A stretch of 64,000 nt of DNA from Deltaproteobacteria bacterium. GTDB lineage: Bacteria; Desulfobacterota; Desulfarculia; Desulfarculales; Desulfarculaceae. The position numbers and the translations under genes were made by a program. Below the pieces are notes generated by a model. That model did no database searches. It saw nothing but the letters and a program-made list of their open reading frames with translations, and was not told the DNA's origin. Positions within the stretch are counted from its first letter, which is position 1. Every line of letters starts with the position of its first letter. This document shows positions 1-8,789 of this stretch, piece by piece. Where the stretch lies: positions 62,001 through 126,000 of the forward strand of contig JAHLLK010000001.1 in NCBI GenBank assembly GCA_020444165.1, read 5' to 3'.

Positions 1-394
1 GATCGCCTTGGTAGGCCTCCTCCAAAAGATGCACCACCACTTCGCTGTCGCTGGTGGTCTTTATGTTGTGCTTCCGGTACAGGAGAGTGCGCAATTTCTG
101 GTAGTTGTAGATCTCGCCATTGTGGATCAGGATCAGCTTGCCGTCACAGGAAGTGTAGGGCTGGGTGGTCTTTTCGCTGCCCACAATGCGGAGCCGTGAG
201 TGTCCCAGGGCGATGTGGCTGTCTGCCAACAAAACGTCATGCAACTCTGCCACCTGTTCCGCCCTATGGCAGCACTGATCCAGGGAAACTCCATGGGTGT
301 CCGGCCCGCGATGAGCCATTTTGCCAAGCATGTCGTACACGTCATTGGAGGGCCTTTTGCCTTGAAGGGCGAAATGCCCGCAGATGGTGCACAT
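1..394 (-). CDS. Glutamine amidotransferase / asparagine synthetase-type protein, N-terminal part (runs off the left edge)
   Basis: 131 codons are visible. The protein begins Met-Cys-Thr-Ile-Cys-Gly, placing Cys2 as the expected class II glutamine amidotransferase nucleophile after Met removal. Family motifs follow: HRGPD near residue 30, LGHSRLRIV near 70 and NGEIYNY near 100. Such enzymes release ammonia from glutamine and pass it to a synthetase domain that would lie beyond the window. I chose the ATG at 394 over the ATG at 400 because GGAAGGA is spaced about 7 nt from it and Cys becomes residue 2. Thr at position 3, where Gly is usual, is a small oddity. Beside flagellin-modifying glycosyltransferases it may make an amino or amidated sugar precursor rather than asparagine; that role is inference. 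Confidence 0.82.
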   Translation of the reverse strand, partial: MCTICGHFALQGKRPSNDVYDMLGKMAHRGPDTHGVSLDQCCHRAEQVAELHDVLLADSHIALGHSRLRIVGSEKTTQPYTSCDGKLILIHNGEIYNYQKLRTLLYRKHNIKTTSDSEVVVHLLEEAYQGD

Positions 395-704
395 CACCAT
401 TTCCTTCCCGGCCTGACGTTCGCCAAAAGGAGGCGCTCCCGCCCGGCCGCTTGCTTTGGGCGCCCGGAAGCTTTGCCCCTATGACAAGTCATCCGGCCGC
501 AAGAAAAAAAGGCCCCTCACCGCGCGCGAGCGGAGGTTATGGGCCGTAGAAAATTAAGCATAAAGATGATTAGAATCGAAATTGATGATTTGAGGGTAGC
601 ACAAGGCCGCGGGGCGCGCAACCCGCCGACGGCGGAGGCGGCCCCTCCGGGGCCAGTTCAGAGCCCGGTGGGGGGGAGAAAAAGAGGGGAGGAGCCAAGG
701 GCGC
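395..704. other. Intergenic region, no gene seen
   Basis: This 310-base gap lies upstream of the amidotransferase gene and downstream of the TPR-glycosyltransferase. It contains an AT-rich island at about 545-595 in otherwise very GC-rich sequence, the likeliest place for a promoter of the leftward amidotransferase gene, but I cannot name convincing -35 and -10 boxes. A GC-rich palindromic stretch at about 600-665 lacks a T tract. The small open frames here have no recognisable content. Confidence 0.4.
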
Positions 705-2546
705 CTAGCCCCCCAGGAGGTCGTAGTAGAACTGCTCCAAGCGGGGGATCTGGTCCTCGTAAGTGAAGACATATGCTGAGAAATCAGTTTCCGCGGCCAA
801 GCTGGTCAGCTCCGGCCAGCGCTCGGCGATCTCCTGGGGCTCCCGGAAGGTGAAGCCCACCGGGTTCTGGCTGAAAAAATCCCGGTAGGAGACGAGGGGA
901 GAGGTGACCACCGGCAAGCCGGCGGCCAGGTATTCGTAGAGCTTGTTGGCCAGGGTGGTGTCCAGGAACTCGCGGTTCTCCGGGCCCAGCCGCCAGGGGA
1001 TGACCCCGGCGTCGTACTGGGTCATCTCCCCGATGATCTCGTGGGGGGCCACGGGCTGGTGCACGTGCACCCTGGGGTGGGCCGCCAGGTTCGGCGCCAT
1101 GCCCTGGGCCCATTTAGTGGGGTAGATGTGCACGTTCACCCCGCGGTCGGCGATGGCCAGGAAGATATCGGACAGGCGGCGGTGCTCCCGGTGGCCCAGA
1201 TGGCCCTCGTAGACCAGATGGGGCTGGCCGTCGCCGGCCGAAAGCTTGGGCCGGGGGGCGGCGGGCAGGTCGTCCCGGGAGATGTAATTGCCCAGGACCA
1301 GGCTGGGACCTTGGACTCCGTATAGCCGGCGGGCGGCTTTCTCCTGGTAGACCGTGGTATAGACCCGGCCTCCAGCGGCCCGGTTGGCCAGGCCCTCGAA
1401 GAAGGTGAGCGAGGTATCGTCCGGCTCCCGCAGGGAGAGGAGGTCGTGGGTGTCGTGCACCACCGGCTTGCCGCAACCCAGGGCCACCACGCTCCAGACG
1501 TCGGGCTCGTTGTGGCAATGCACCACCTCAAAGGCCGCGGCCAGGTCCCAGAGCTGGCGGTGGCTGGTCAGGTGGACGCACGCCGTGTAGAGTCCGTCGT
1601 CCAGACCCGGGTACACCTCGCTGGGGCGGAAGCGGCCATAGGCCAGGGTGACCTGATGCCCCCGGGCCAGCAGGGCGCGGGCCATCTTGTAGTTCCGGAC
1701 ACAGGGCACTTCCTGCACGAACAGGATCTTGAGCCGGTGATCCGGGGCAGGAGCCGCGGCGGGGCTGGCCGGGGCGACGGGAGCGGGGGACGGCTCGGCC
1801 AGGGGGGCCGGGGCGGCGGGCTCGGCCGCCGGGGCCTCGGCCGGGGCCGCGAAGGACACCTGCAGCCATTCGATGGTGGCGCTGGCGGTGTCCTCGGCCG
1901 CGGGCGGCGGGGGCTCCGGGGTGGGGCTGGCCGCCGGGGCCGGGGACCAGGCCTGCGGGGCGGGCGGGGCCTCCGGGGCGGGGGGAGCGGTCGTGGCCGG
2001 TGCGGGCGGCTCCCAGGCGAAGCCGGCCGCGGGCCCGGCCTCGGCAATTTGCTGGCGGCAATAGGTCACCCACTCCATGATCTGCGGGCGCCCTGCCTCC
2101 GGGGCCTGGGCCAGGGCCGCCTCCAGGTGGGGCAGGGCCTCGGACCAACGCTGCTGCATCAAGAAAAACTTGCCCAGGTTGTTTTGGAAAACCGGGTTGT
2201 GGGGGTCCAATTCCACGGCGCGGACCAGGTAATACTCCGCTTCGTCGTGCCGGTCACACATGGTGAGGATGGTGGCCAAGGCGTTGTGAAGGCGGGCCGA
2301 GTCGGGGACCAGCTCCAGGAGACGGCGGTGCATCTCCGCGGCCTGGCCGAAGTCCTGGCGTTCCACATACAAACGGCCGGCTCCCTCCAAGAGGATCTGG
2401 TCCCGGGGATTCCGGGCCAGATGCTCCCGCAGGAGCTGATCGGCGGCGTCAAAGCGGAACTCGCGGGCCAGGTTCAGGGCTTGGGCCACCACCTGCCGGG
2501 AGAGGGCAGTGGGGTCGGTGGGTTGGGAGGGACCTTTTGGGTTCAT
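705..2546 (-). CDS. TPR-repeat glycosyltransferase (GT-B fold, GT4-like)
   Basis: 613 residues. Residues about 1-190 form tetratricopeptide-type helical repeats, 190-275 is a Pro/Ala-rich linker, and about 275-613 is a GT-B glycosyltransferase domain. That domain begins with a Rossmann strand (LKILFVQEVP) followed by MARALLARGHQVTLAYGRF. Its C-terminal half has NKLYEYLAAGLPVVTSPL, the nucleotide-sugar-binding E-rich segment of GT4-type enzymes. Sitting immediately downstream of four flagellin genes, it most likely glycosylates flagellin, with the TPR part recognising the acceptor; acceptor and sugar are inference. It has its own sigma-70-like promoter candidate, so it need not be cotranscribed with the flagellin. 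Confidence 0.82.
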   Translation of the reverse strand: MNPKGPSQPTDPTALSRQVVAQALNLAREFRFDAADQLLREHLARNPRDQILLEGAGRLYVERQDFGQAAEMHRRLLELVPDSARLHNALATILTMCDRHDEAEYYLVRAVELDPHNPVFQNNLGKFFLMQQRWSEALPHLEAALAQAPEAGRPQIMEWVTYCRQQIAEAGPAAGFAWEPPAPATTAPPAPEAPPAPQAWSPAPAASPTPEPPPPAAEDTASATIEWLQVSFAAPAEAPAAEPAAPAPLAEPSPAPVAPASPAAAPAPDHRLKILFVQEVPCVRNYKMARALLARGHQVTLAYGRFRPSEVYPGLDDGLYTACVHLTSHRQLWDLAAAFEVVHCHNEPDVWSVVALGCGKPVVHDTHDLLSLREPDDTSLTFFEGLANRAAGGRVYTTVYQEKAARRLYGVQGPSLVLGNYISRDDLPAAPRPKLSAGDGQPHLVYEGHLGHREHRRLSDIFLAIADRGVNVHIYPTKWAQGMAPNLAAHPRVHVHQPVAPHEIIGEMTQYDAGVIPWRLGPENREFLDTTLANKLYEYLAAGLPVVTSPLVSYRDFFSQNPVGFTFREPQEIAERWPELTSLAAETDFSAYVFTYEDQIPRLEQFYYDLLGG

Positions 2547-2632
2547 GGTATCGCTCGTGGGGGTTGGGGCGGGAGCTTGGCATACCGGGGGCTACTCGAA
2601 AAAAGCCCTGAGTTCAAGCCCCCTTGGGCTTC

Positions 2633-2662
2633 AATATAATGAAAGGTCCGGGGTTATGGCAA
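2633..2662 (-). promoter_or_regulatory. Candidate sigma-70 promoter for the TPR-glycosyltransferase
   Basis: On the minus strand TTGCCA (2662-2657) is followed after 18 bases by TATATT (2638-2633). Each box matches the E. coli consensus at five of six positions. It lies about 85 bases upstream of the start at 2546 and downstream of the fliC1 terminator. Read by eye only. Confidence 0.4.
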
Positions 2663-2701
2663 GGTAAAAGCCCGGGCCGGGGGCGCGCTGGGGCCGGCGG
2701 G

Positions 2702-2735
2702 AAAAACAGCGGGAGCGGCCGAGGCCGCTCCCGCT
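2702..2735 (-). terminator. Rho-independent terminator of fliC1
   Basis: A perfect 13-bp stem (2708-2720 with 2723-2735, loop GA) is followed on the minus strand by five T residues (2706-2702). It lies 31 bases past the stop of the flagellin ending at 2767. Confidence 0.85.
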
Positions 2736-2766
2736 GGGGTTCTTGTTACTCTGGAGAGTTGGCCGG

Positions 2767-4521
2767 CTAGCCCAAGAGCGACAAGGCCAGCATGGGCAGG
2801 CTGTTGGCCTGGGCCAGCATGGACACCGCGGCCTGGGCCAGGATGTTGTTCCTCGTGAACTCGGTCATCTCGGTGGCCACGTCCACGTCGCTGATGCGGG
2901 ACTCCGAGGCCTGCAGGTTCTCGGCCTGGATCTGCAGGTTGGTGATGGTGTTCTCCAGGCGGTTCTGGGTGGCGCCCAGGTTGGCCCGGGCCACGTCCTT
3001 GCGGCCGATGGCGTCGTTCATGGCCGCCAAGGCCCGCTGGGCCGCGGACTGGGTCAGGATGTCCGCGCCGTCCCAATCGGTGGCGCCGGTGCCGTTCTGG
3101 GGCTGCGACCACTCGGAAACCTCGTCGGCCAGGTTGAAGCTGGCCACCGGGTTCAGGGAGGTGTCGGTGTAGAAGGCGCCGTACTGGCCGTTCATGGAGG
3201 TGCCGGTGATGGCGCCGCCGACTACAGTCGGGTCACTGGTGCCGCCGGTGAAGTTCAGGTTGAAGATCTGAACCTGGTTCTTCTCGCCGCCCTTGTTCAT
3301 CTGGATCTGCAGCTCGTACTGGCTGTTGGCCTCGTCGTAGAACACGCTGGCGGTCATGGCCTTCTCGCCGCCGTGGGCCAGGCTGGTCTGTCCGGCGCTG
3401 AACACGCTGGTGACCACGGTGTCGATCTCGTTGCCGGACGTACCCCACTCCGTCGCGAACAGGTTCAGGGTGGCGCCGTTGTACTCGGCATTGACCCCGA
3501 TCGAGGTGTTGTGGGTGTTCAGGAAGGCGGCCACGGCCAGGGACACGGAGCCCGCCGAGAGGGAAGCGCCGGCCATGTTGATCACGCCGGTCTTGTTGGC
3601 GGCGTCATAGCTGCTGGCCGAAGCGGAAGAGGCAAAGGTGAAGATGTTGCCGTTGATGGTCATGCTCTGGGCGGCCATCTCGGTGCTGTCGGCCATGGCG
3701 GCGAAGGTGAGGGTGCCGGTGGCCTGCCGGCCCTGGTTGATGTCCTGCACGATGTCGTTGATGGAGGTCTTGGAGGCATCCACGTCCACGTAACCGTACA
3801 CGGTCCAGGTGGAGGACGCAGCGTTCTCCGAGTCGAAGTCTTCGCTGAAACGGATGCCGAACATGCCGTCGTTGGGCGTGGTGGCCAGCCCGGTGCCGGT
3901 ATTGATGGCGCTGGTGGCCGACAGGGCGTTGAAGCCCGTGGTGCGGAGGGTATCCCGGGGGTCGGAGTTGCCCACGCGCAGGCCCGTGGAAGCGGTGGCC
4001 CGCATGTCGGCGGTGTTGATGAAGTAGTAGTCCTCGGCCGCGTCGTTGCCTGCGCCGAAGTGGATCTTCATACCGCTGCCGGAATGCTGGTAGGCCAGGC
4101 TGCCGTCCAACAGCTTCACCCCGTTGAAGTCCGTGGCGTTGGCGATACGATCCACCTCCGAGGCCATGGCCTGGAACTCGGAGTTCATGATCTCGCGCTG
4201 GGCCGTGGTGTAGGTGCCGGTGGCGGCCTGCTCGGAAAGCTCCTTCATGCGCATGAGCTTTTCGTCGATGACCTGCATGGCGCCTTCGGCGGTTTGAATC
4301 AAGCTGATGGCGTCCGAGGCATTGCGGACGCCCTGGTTGAGGGTGGAGATTTCCGAGCGCATGAACTCGCGGATGGCCAGACCGGCGGCGTCGTCGGCGG
4401 CGGAGTTGATCCGCAGGCCGGAAGACAGCCGCTGGGTGGAAGCCCCCAGGCGGTCGTACACGACCCCCAGGTTCCTGGCCGCGTTCTGTGCCATCAGGTT
4501 GTGGTTAACGATAAGGCTCAC
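2767..4521 (-). CDS. fliC: Flagellin 1
   Basis: 584 residues; major filament subunit exported by the flagellar type III apparatus. The N-terminal D0/D1 region (SLIVNHNLMAQNAARNL, then LSSGLRINSAADDAAGLAI) and the C-terminal region (ISDVDVATEMTEFTRNNILAQAAVSMLAQANSL) are canonical. The centre, about 200-460, is a variable D2/D3 insertion containing a Flagellin_IN-like stretch. Among the four paralogues this one alone starts with GTG, preceded by AAGGAGGGG. It is monocistronic, between the fliC2 tandem terminator and its own terminator. The leader hairpin at 4543-4561 suggests CsrA control. Confidence 0.97.
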   Translation of the reverse strand: MSLIVNHNLMAQNAARNLGVVYDRLGASTQRLSSGLRINSAADDAAGLAIREFMRSEISTLNQGVRNASDAISLIQTAEGAMQVIDEKLMRMKELSEQAATGTYTTAQREIMNSEFQAMASEVDRIANATDFNGVKLLDGSLAYQHSGSGMKIHFGAGNDAAEDYYFINTADMRATASTGLRVGNSDPRDTLRTTGFNALSATSAINTGTGLATTPNDGMFGIRFSEDFDSENAASSTWTVYGYVDVDASKTSINDIVQDINQGRQATGTLTFAAMADSTEMAAQSMTINGNIFTFASSASASSYDAANKTGVINMAGASLSAGSVSLAVAAFLNTHNTSIGVNAEYNGATLNLFATEWGTSGNEIDTVVTSVFSAGQTSLAHGGEKAMTASVFYDEANSQYELQIQMNKGGEKNQVQIFNLNFTGGTSDPTVVGGAITGTSMNGQYGAFYTDTSLNPVASFNLADEVSEWSQPQNGTGATDWDGADILTQSAAQRALAAMNDAIGRKDVARANLGATQNRLENTITNLQIQAENLQASESRISDVDVATEMTEFTRNNILAQAAVSMLAQANSLPMLALSLLG

Positions 4522-4542
4522 GGTTCCCCTCCTTGGTACTTC

Positions 4543-4561
4543 GCACCATTTCCCTTGGTGC
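4543..4561 (-). promoter_or_regulatory. Leader hairpin with GGA loop (candidate CsrA site), fliC1
   Basis: The RNA would fold as GCACCA-AGGGAAA-UGGUGC, a 6-bp stem and 7-nt loop. It ends 8 nt before the AAGGAGGGG Shine-Dalgarno. The loop contains A-N-GGA, the CsrA core, and the Shine-Dalgarno offers a second GGA about 20 nt away. The arm sequence differs from the other flagellin leaders but still pairs. Confidence 0.65.
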
Positions 4562-4615
4562 TCCGAAAAGAGTTGGTGGTCCCCTGTCTCCTGTAGGGCC
4601 GTTCAGATCGTCATC

Positions 4616-4623
4616 TAAACGGC
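4616..4623 (-). promoter_or_regulatory. Weak sigma-28-like -10 box, fliC1
   Basis: The minus strand reads GCCGTTTA, six of eight matches to the FliA -10 GCCGATAA, 95 bases upstream of the GTG start. No good -35 is seen. The placement is comparable to the better box upstream of fliC4. Confidence 0.3.
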
Positions 4624-4675
4624 CTGCTCGATAGCTTCTTCGGCACACATCAGTGGAATCTTTAATGTGGCGGGC

Positions 4676-4747
4676 AAAAAAAATGCACCGCCCCGGGGGG
4701 GCGGCGCAAAAAAATTGCGCCCGGTGGAGGGAGCCCGCCGGGCGCAA
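4676..4747 (-). terminator. Tandem rho-independent terminators of fliC2
   Basis: Two hairpins lie in series on the minus strand. The first pairs 4738-4747 with 4715-4724 (10 bp) and is followed by seven Ts (4714-4708). The second, 4684-4707, is a GC-rich stem followed by eight Ts (4683-4676). They begin 58 bases past the fliC2 stop and insulate fliC1. Confidence 0.88.
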
Positions 4748-4805
4748 GAAGGAGCGGGAGAGGCTATCCTGGCCGAATGGCCGGGATAGCTCGTAATTTA
4801 GAGGG

Positions 4806-6545
4806 CTAACCCAACAAGGACAGGGCCAGCGAAGGCAGGCTGTTGGCCTGGGCCAGCATGGACACCGCCGCCTGGGCCAGGATGTTGTTCCGGGTGAACT
4901 CGGTCATCTCGGTGGCCACGTCCACGTCGCTGATCCGGGACTCCGAGGCCTGCAGGTTCTCGGCCTGGATCTGCAGGTTGGTGATGGTGTTCTCCAGGCG
5001 GTTCTGGATGGCGCCCAGGTTGGCCCGGGCCACGTCCTTGCGGGCGATGGCCTCGTTCATGGCGGCGAGCGAGCGCTGGGCCGCGGACTGGGTCAGGATG
5101 TCCGCGCCGTCCCAGTCGGTGTTGCCGGTGCCGTTCTGGGGCTGGGCCCACTCGGTGGTTTCGTCCACCAGGTTGAAGCTGTTCACCGCGGTGCCGGCGT
5201 CATCGGTGTACATGACCCCGTACTGGCCGTTCATGGAGGTGCCGGTGATGGCGCCGCCGACCACCTGCGGGTCACTGGTGCCGCCGGTGAAGTCCAGGTT
5301 GAAGATCTGCACCTGGTTCTTCTCACCGCCCTGGTTCATCTGGATCTGCAGCTCATACTGGCTGTTGGCCTCGTCGTAGAAAATGCTGGCGGTCATCTGC
5401 TTTTCGCCGCCGTGCTGCAGGCTGGTCTGGCCGGCGCTGAACACGCTGGTGACCGTGGTGTCGATCTGGTTGCCGCTCTCGCCCCACTCCGTGGCGAAAA
5501 GGTTCAGGGTGGCGCCGCCGTACACCGCGTTCACCCCGATGGAGGTGTTGTGGGTGTTCAGGTAGGCCGACACCTCCAGGGACAGGGAGGCCGCGCTGAG
5601 GGCGGCGCCGGTGATGTTGATCACGCCGGTCTTGTTGGCCGCGTCATAGGTGCCCACGCCGGCGGCCGAGGCAAAGGTGAAGATGTTGCCGTTGATGGTC
5701 AGGCTCTGGGTGGCCATCTCTGTGGAGTCGGCCATGGCCGCGAAGGTGATGGTGCCCGTGGCCTGGCGGCCCTGGTTGATGTCATTAACCATGTCGGTGA
5801 TGGTGGTCTTGGTTACGTCCACGTCCACGTAGCCATACACCGACCAGGTGGAGCTGCCGGCGTTCTCCGAGTCGAAATCGTTGCTGTAACGGATGCCGAA
5901 CATGCCGTCGTAAGTGGTGTCGGGATAAAACTTGCTGTCGGGCGAGGTGCGGTCCAGGTGGACGGTCCTGAGGGTGTCCCGGGGGTCGGAATTGCCCACC
6001 CGGAGGCCCGTGGCCGCGGTGGCCCGCATGTCGGCCGTGTTGATGAAGTAGTAGTCCTCGGCCGCGTCGTTGCCCGCGCCGAAGTGGATCTTCATGCCGC
6101 TGCCGGAGTGCTGGTAGGCCAGGCTGCCGTCAAGGAGCTTGACGCCGTTGAAGTCCGTGGCGTTGGCGATCCGGTCGATCTCCGAGGCCATGGCCTGGAA
6201 CTCGGAGTTCATGATCTCGCGCTGGGCCGTGGTGTAGGTGCCGGTGGCGGCCTGCTCGGAAAGCTCCTTCATCCGCAGGAGCTTTTCGTCGATGACCTGC
6301 ATGGCGCCTTCCGCCGTCTGGATCAGGCTGATGCCGTCCGAGGCGTTCCTTATGCCCTGGTTCAAAGTGGAGATCTCTGAACGCATGAACTCGCGGATGG
6401 CCAGGCCGGCGGCGTCGTCGGCGGCGGAGTTGATGCGGAGACCGGAAGACAGCCTCTGGGTGGAAGCGCCCAGGCGATCATACACGATGCCCAGGTTCCT
6501 GGCCGCGTTCTGGGCCATCAGGTTGTGGTTGACGATTAGGCTCAT
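4806..6545 (-). CDS. fliC: Flagellin 2
   Basis: 579 residues, filament subunit. The ATG at 6545 gives the same MSLIVNHNLMAQNAARNL start as the paralogues and has AAGGAGGGG 4 bases upstream; an in-frame ATG 8 codons earlier lacks this support. Its terminal segments are almost identical to flagellin 3 at DNA level, including shared synonymous choices, while the central domain diverges. This suggests gene conversion of the ends with diversification of the exposed part. Monocistronic: fliC3 terminator upstream, tandem terminator downstream. Leader hairpin at 6573-6594. Confidence 0.97.
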   Translation of the reverse strand: MSLIVNHNLMAQNAARNLGIVYDRLGASTQRLSSGLRINSAADDAAGLAIREFMRSEISTLNQGIRNASDGISLIQTAEGAMQVIDEKLLRMKELSEQAATGTYTTAQREIMNSEFQAMASEIDRIANATDFNGVKLLDGSLAYQHSGSGMKIHFGAGNDAAEDYYFINTADMRATAATGLRVGNSDPRDTLRTVHLDRTSPDSKFYPDTTYDGMFGIRYSNDFDSENAGSSTWSVYGYVDVDVTKTTITDMVNDINQGRQATGTITFAAMADSTEMATQSLTINGNIFTFASAAGVGTYDAANKTGVINITGAALSAASLSLEVSAYLNTHNTSIGVNAVYGGATLNLFATEWGESGNQIDTTVTSVFSAGQTSLQHGGEKQMTASIFYDEANSQYELQIQMNQGGEKNQVQIFNLDFTGGTSDPQVVGGAITGTSMNGQYGVMYTDDAGTAVNSFNLVDETTEWAQPQNGTGNTDWDGADILTQSAAQRSLAAMNEAIARKDVARANLGAIQNRLENTITNLQIQAENLQASESRISDVDVATEMTEFTRNNILAQAAVSMLAQANSLPSLALSLLG

Positions 6546-6572
6546 GGTCCCCTCCTTGGCAAACTCCACCGT

Positions 6573-6594
6573 CGCGCCATTTCCCTTTGGCGCG
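6573..6594 (-). promoter_or_regulatory. Leader hairpin with GGA loop (candidate CsrA site), fliC2
   Basis: The RNA would fold as CGCGCCA-AAGGGAAA-UGGCGCG, a 7-bp stem with 8-nt loop, 15 nt upstream of AAGGAGGGG. Compared with fliC1 the third stem position is G-C instead of A-U, a compensatory change, and the loop is nearly identical. Confidence 0.68.
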
Positions 6595-6668
6595 TCAGCA
6601 AAACAAATGGTTCCCCCAAAGACCCCAAGCGTATCCGGCCGTCGCCCGATACGGGGTACTCGTTAATC

Positions 6669-6676
6669 TAATCGGC
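6669..6676 (-). promoter_or_regulatory. Sigma-28-like -10 box, fliC2
   Basis: The minus strand reads GCCGATTA, seven of eight matches to the FliA -10 GCCGATAA, 124 bases upstream of the start. The -35 region (TCAG where TAAA is expected, 15 bases away) is poor. Confidence 0.45.
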
Positions 6677-6716
6677 AGAAGGTAAGAGTTTCTGAAGCTT
6701 GGGCAGGGTGATTTCA

Positions 6717-6749
6717 CAAAAAAACCGGTGGGCCGTGGCCCACCGGTTT
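6717..6749 (-). terminator. Rho-independent terminator of fliC3
   Basis: A 13-bp perfect stem (6722-6734 with 6737-6749) runs into a T tract on the minus strand, with T residues extending to about 6718. It lies 53 bases past the fliC3 stop. Confidence 0.88.
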
Positions 6750-6802
6750 GCTTCCTGAATGCCTTCCCGGCCGCAAGCCGGGGAGGCGTCAGGTAGCCAA
6801 GG

Positions 6803-8542
6803 TTAGCCCAAGAGCGATAACGCCAGCGAAGGCAGGCTGTTGGCCTGGGCCAGCATGGAGACCGCGGCCTGGGCCAGGATGTTGTTCCGGGTGAACTCGG
6901 TCATCTCGGTGGCCACGTCCACGTCGCTGATCCGGGACTCCGAGGCCTGCAGGTTCTCGGCCTGGATCTGCAGGTTGGTGATGGTGTTCTCCAGGCGGTT
7001 CTGGATGGCGCCCAGGTTGGCCCGGGCCACGTCCTTGCGGGCGATGGCCTCGTTCATGGCGGCGAGCGAGCGCTGGGCCGCGGACTGGGTCAGGATGTCC
7101 GCGCCGTCCCAGTCGGTGCTGCCGGTGCCGTTCTGGGGCTGCGACCACTCGGAGATCTCGTCGGTGAAGCCGTAGTCGTTACGGTGGCCGCCGGTGTCGT
7201 CGGTGTAGATGGCGCCGTAGTTGCCGTTCATGGAGGTGCCGGTGATGGCGCCGCCTACCACCTGCGGGTCACTGGTGGCGCCGTCGAAGTTCAGGTTGAA
7301 GATCTGCACCTGGTTGGCTTCACCGCCCTTGTTCATCTGGATCTGCAGCTCGTACTGGTCGTTGGCCTCGTCGTAGAACACGCTGGCGGTCATGGCCTTC
7401 TCGCCGCCGTGGGCCAGGCTGGTCTGGCCGGCTGAGAAGGAGCTGGTGACCACGGTGTCGATCTGGTTGCCGTCCTCGCCCCATTCCGTGGCGAAGAGGT
7501 TCAGGGTGGAGCCGCCGTACACCGCGTTGACCCCGATGGAGGTGTTGTGCACGTTCAGGTAGGCCGACACCTCCATGGAGAGGGACGCCGCGCTGAGGTT
7601 GGGCTCGCTGATGTTGATCACGCCGGTCTTGTTGGCCGCGTCATAAGTGCCCACGCCGGCGGCCGAGGCAAAGGTGAAGATGTTGCCGTTGATGGTCAGG
7701 CTCTGGGTGGCCATCTCGGTGCTGTCGGCCATGGCCGCGAAGGTGATGGTGCCGGTGGCCTGGCGGCCCTGGTTGATGTTCTGGACGATGTCGTTGATGG
7801 AGGTCTTGGAGGCGTCCACGTCCACGTAGCCGTACACGGTCCAGGAGGAGCTGGCGGCGTTCTCGGTGTCGAAGTCGCTGCTGAAGCGGATGCCGAACAT
7901 GCCGTCAACGGACGTAGAGTCACCCAGGGCGCCGGTGGGCGTGGTCGCGTCCAACGAGGTGGTCCGCAGCGTGTCCCGGGGGTCGGAGTTGCCCACCCGG
8001 AGGCCGGTGGAAGCGGTGGCCCGCATGTCCGCGGTATTGATGTAGTAATAGTCCTCGGCCGCGTCGTTGCCCGCGCCGAAGTGGATCTTCATGCCGGAGC
8101 CCGAGTGCTGGTAGGCCAGGCTGCCGTCAAGGAGCTTGACGCCGTTGAAGTCGGTGGCGTTGGCGATCCGGTCGATCTCCGAGGCCATGGCCTGGAACTC
8201 GGAGTTCATGATCTCGCGCTGGGCCGTGGTGTAGGTGCCGGTGGCGGCCTGCTCGGAAAGCTCCTTCATCCGCAGGAGCTTTTCGTCGATGACCTGCATG
8301 GCGCCTTCCGCCGTCTGGATCAGGCTGATGCCGTCCGAGGCGTTCCTTATGCCCTGGTTCAAAGTGGAGATCTCTGAACGCATGAACTCGCGGATGGCCA
8401 GGCCGGCGGCGTCGTCGGCGGCGGAGTTGATGCGGAGACCTGAGGAGAGGCGCTGGGTGGAAGCGCCCAGGCGGTCGTAAACGACGCCCAGGTTGCGGGC
8501 CGCGTTCTGCGCCATGAGGTTGTGGTTGACGATAAGGCTCAT
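6803..8542 (-). CDS. fliC: Flagellin 3
   Basis: 579 residues, filament subunit. I use the ATG at 8542 (MSLIVNHNL) because all paralogues begin there and GGAGGGG precedes it; the frame stays open 42 codons further upstream without support. N- and C-terminal regions match flagellin 2 nearly base for base. The variable centre includes a VGTYDAANKTGVINI-type Flagellin_IN segment and a distinct surface region near residues 190-220. Flanked by its own leader hairpin, a weak sigma-28-like box and a strong terminator. Confidence 0.97.
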   Translation of the reverse strand: MSLIVNHNLMAQNAARNLGVVYDRLGASTQRLSSGLRINSAADDAAGLAIREFMRSEISTLNQGIRNASDGISLIQTAEGAMQVIDEKLLRMKELSEQAATGTYTTAQREIMNSEFQAMASEIDRIANATDFNGVKLLDGSLAYQHSGSGMKIHFGAGNDAAEDYYYINTADMRATASTGLRVGNSDPRDTLRTTSLDATTPTGALGDSTSVDGMFGIRFSSDFDTENAASSSWTVYGYVDVDASKTSINDIVQNINQGRQATGTITFAAMADSTEMATQSLTINGNIFTFASAAGVGTYDAANKTGVINISEPNLSAASLSMEVSAYLNVHNTSIGVNAVYGGSTLNLFATEWGEDGNQIDTVVTSSFSAGQTSLAHGGEKAMTASVFYDEANDQYELQIQMNKGGEANQVQIFNLNFDGATSDPQVVGGAITGTSMNGNYGAIYTDDTGGHRNDYGFTDEISEWSQPQNGTGSTDWDGADILTQSAAQRSLAAMNEAIARKDVARANLGAIQNRLENTITNLQIQAENLQASESRISDVDVATEMTEFTRNNILAQAAVSMLAQANSLPSLALSLLG

Positions 8543-8563
8543 GTTCCCCTCCATAGGTGATGC

Positions 8564-8585
8564 CGTGCCATTTCCCTTTGGCACG
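8564..8585 (-). promoter_or_regulatory. Leader hairpin with GGA loop (candidate CsrA site), fliC3
   Basis: The RNA would fold as CGUGCCA-AAGGGAAA-UGGCACG, 7 bp with an 8-nt loop, 11 nt before GGAGGGG. The third pair is U-A where fliC2 has C-G, again keeping the helix while the loop is unchanged. Confidence 0.68.
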
Positions 8586-8673
8586 AGACAGCACAGGATA
8601 GACGATTGTGGTTCCCCGGTTGTTCCTGTTGCCAGGCGCGAAAGCCGTCGCCTTCGCGGAGCGCTCAATTAAC

Positions 8674-8681
8674 TGATCGGA
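8674..8681 (-). promoter_or_regulatory. Weak sigma-28-like -10 box, fliC3
   Basis: The minus strand reads TCCGATCA, six of eight matches to GCCGATAA, 132 bases upstream of the start. No convincing -35 lies in the G-rich stretch beyond it. Confidence 0.28.
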
Positions 8682-8721
8682 GGGGGGAGGGGGTTTCTTG
8701 AATCGGCGGGACGCAGGAAAG

Positions 8722-8748
8722 CCCCCCGCCGCGCGAGGCGGCGGGGGG
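8722..8748 (-). terminator. Hairpin between fliC4 and fliC3, probable terminator
   Basis: An 11-bp perfect GC stem (8722-8732 with 8738-8748, loop GCGAG) lies 42 bases past the fliC4 stop. On the minus strand it is followed only by CTTTCC, so the T tract is weaker than for the other flagellins. Confidence 0.55.
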
Positions 8749-8789
8749 TTTGCCAGTGTAAAGGGACAGTTGGGACGCTTCTGTTTTTT

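Noticed and set aside
2599..2631. Hairpin-plus-T6 leader upstream of the TPR-glycosyltransferase considered as an attenuator
   Set aside because: The likely transcription start falls inside its first arm, so the leader RNA could not form it; at most it is a backup terminator for fliC1.
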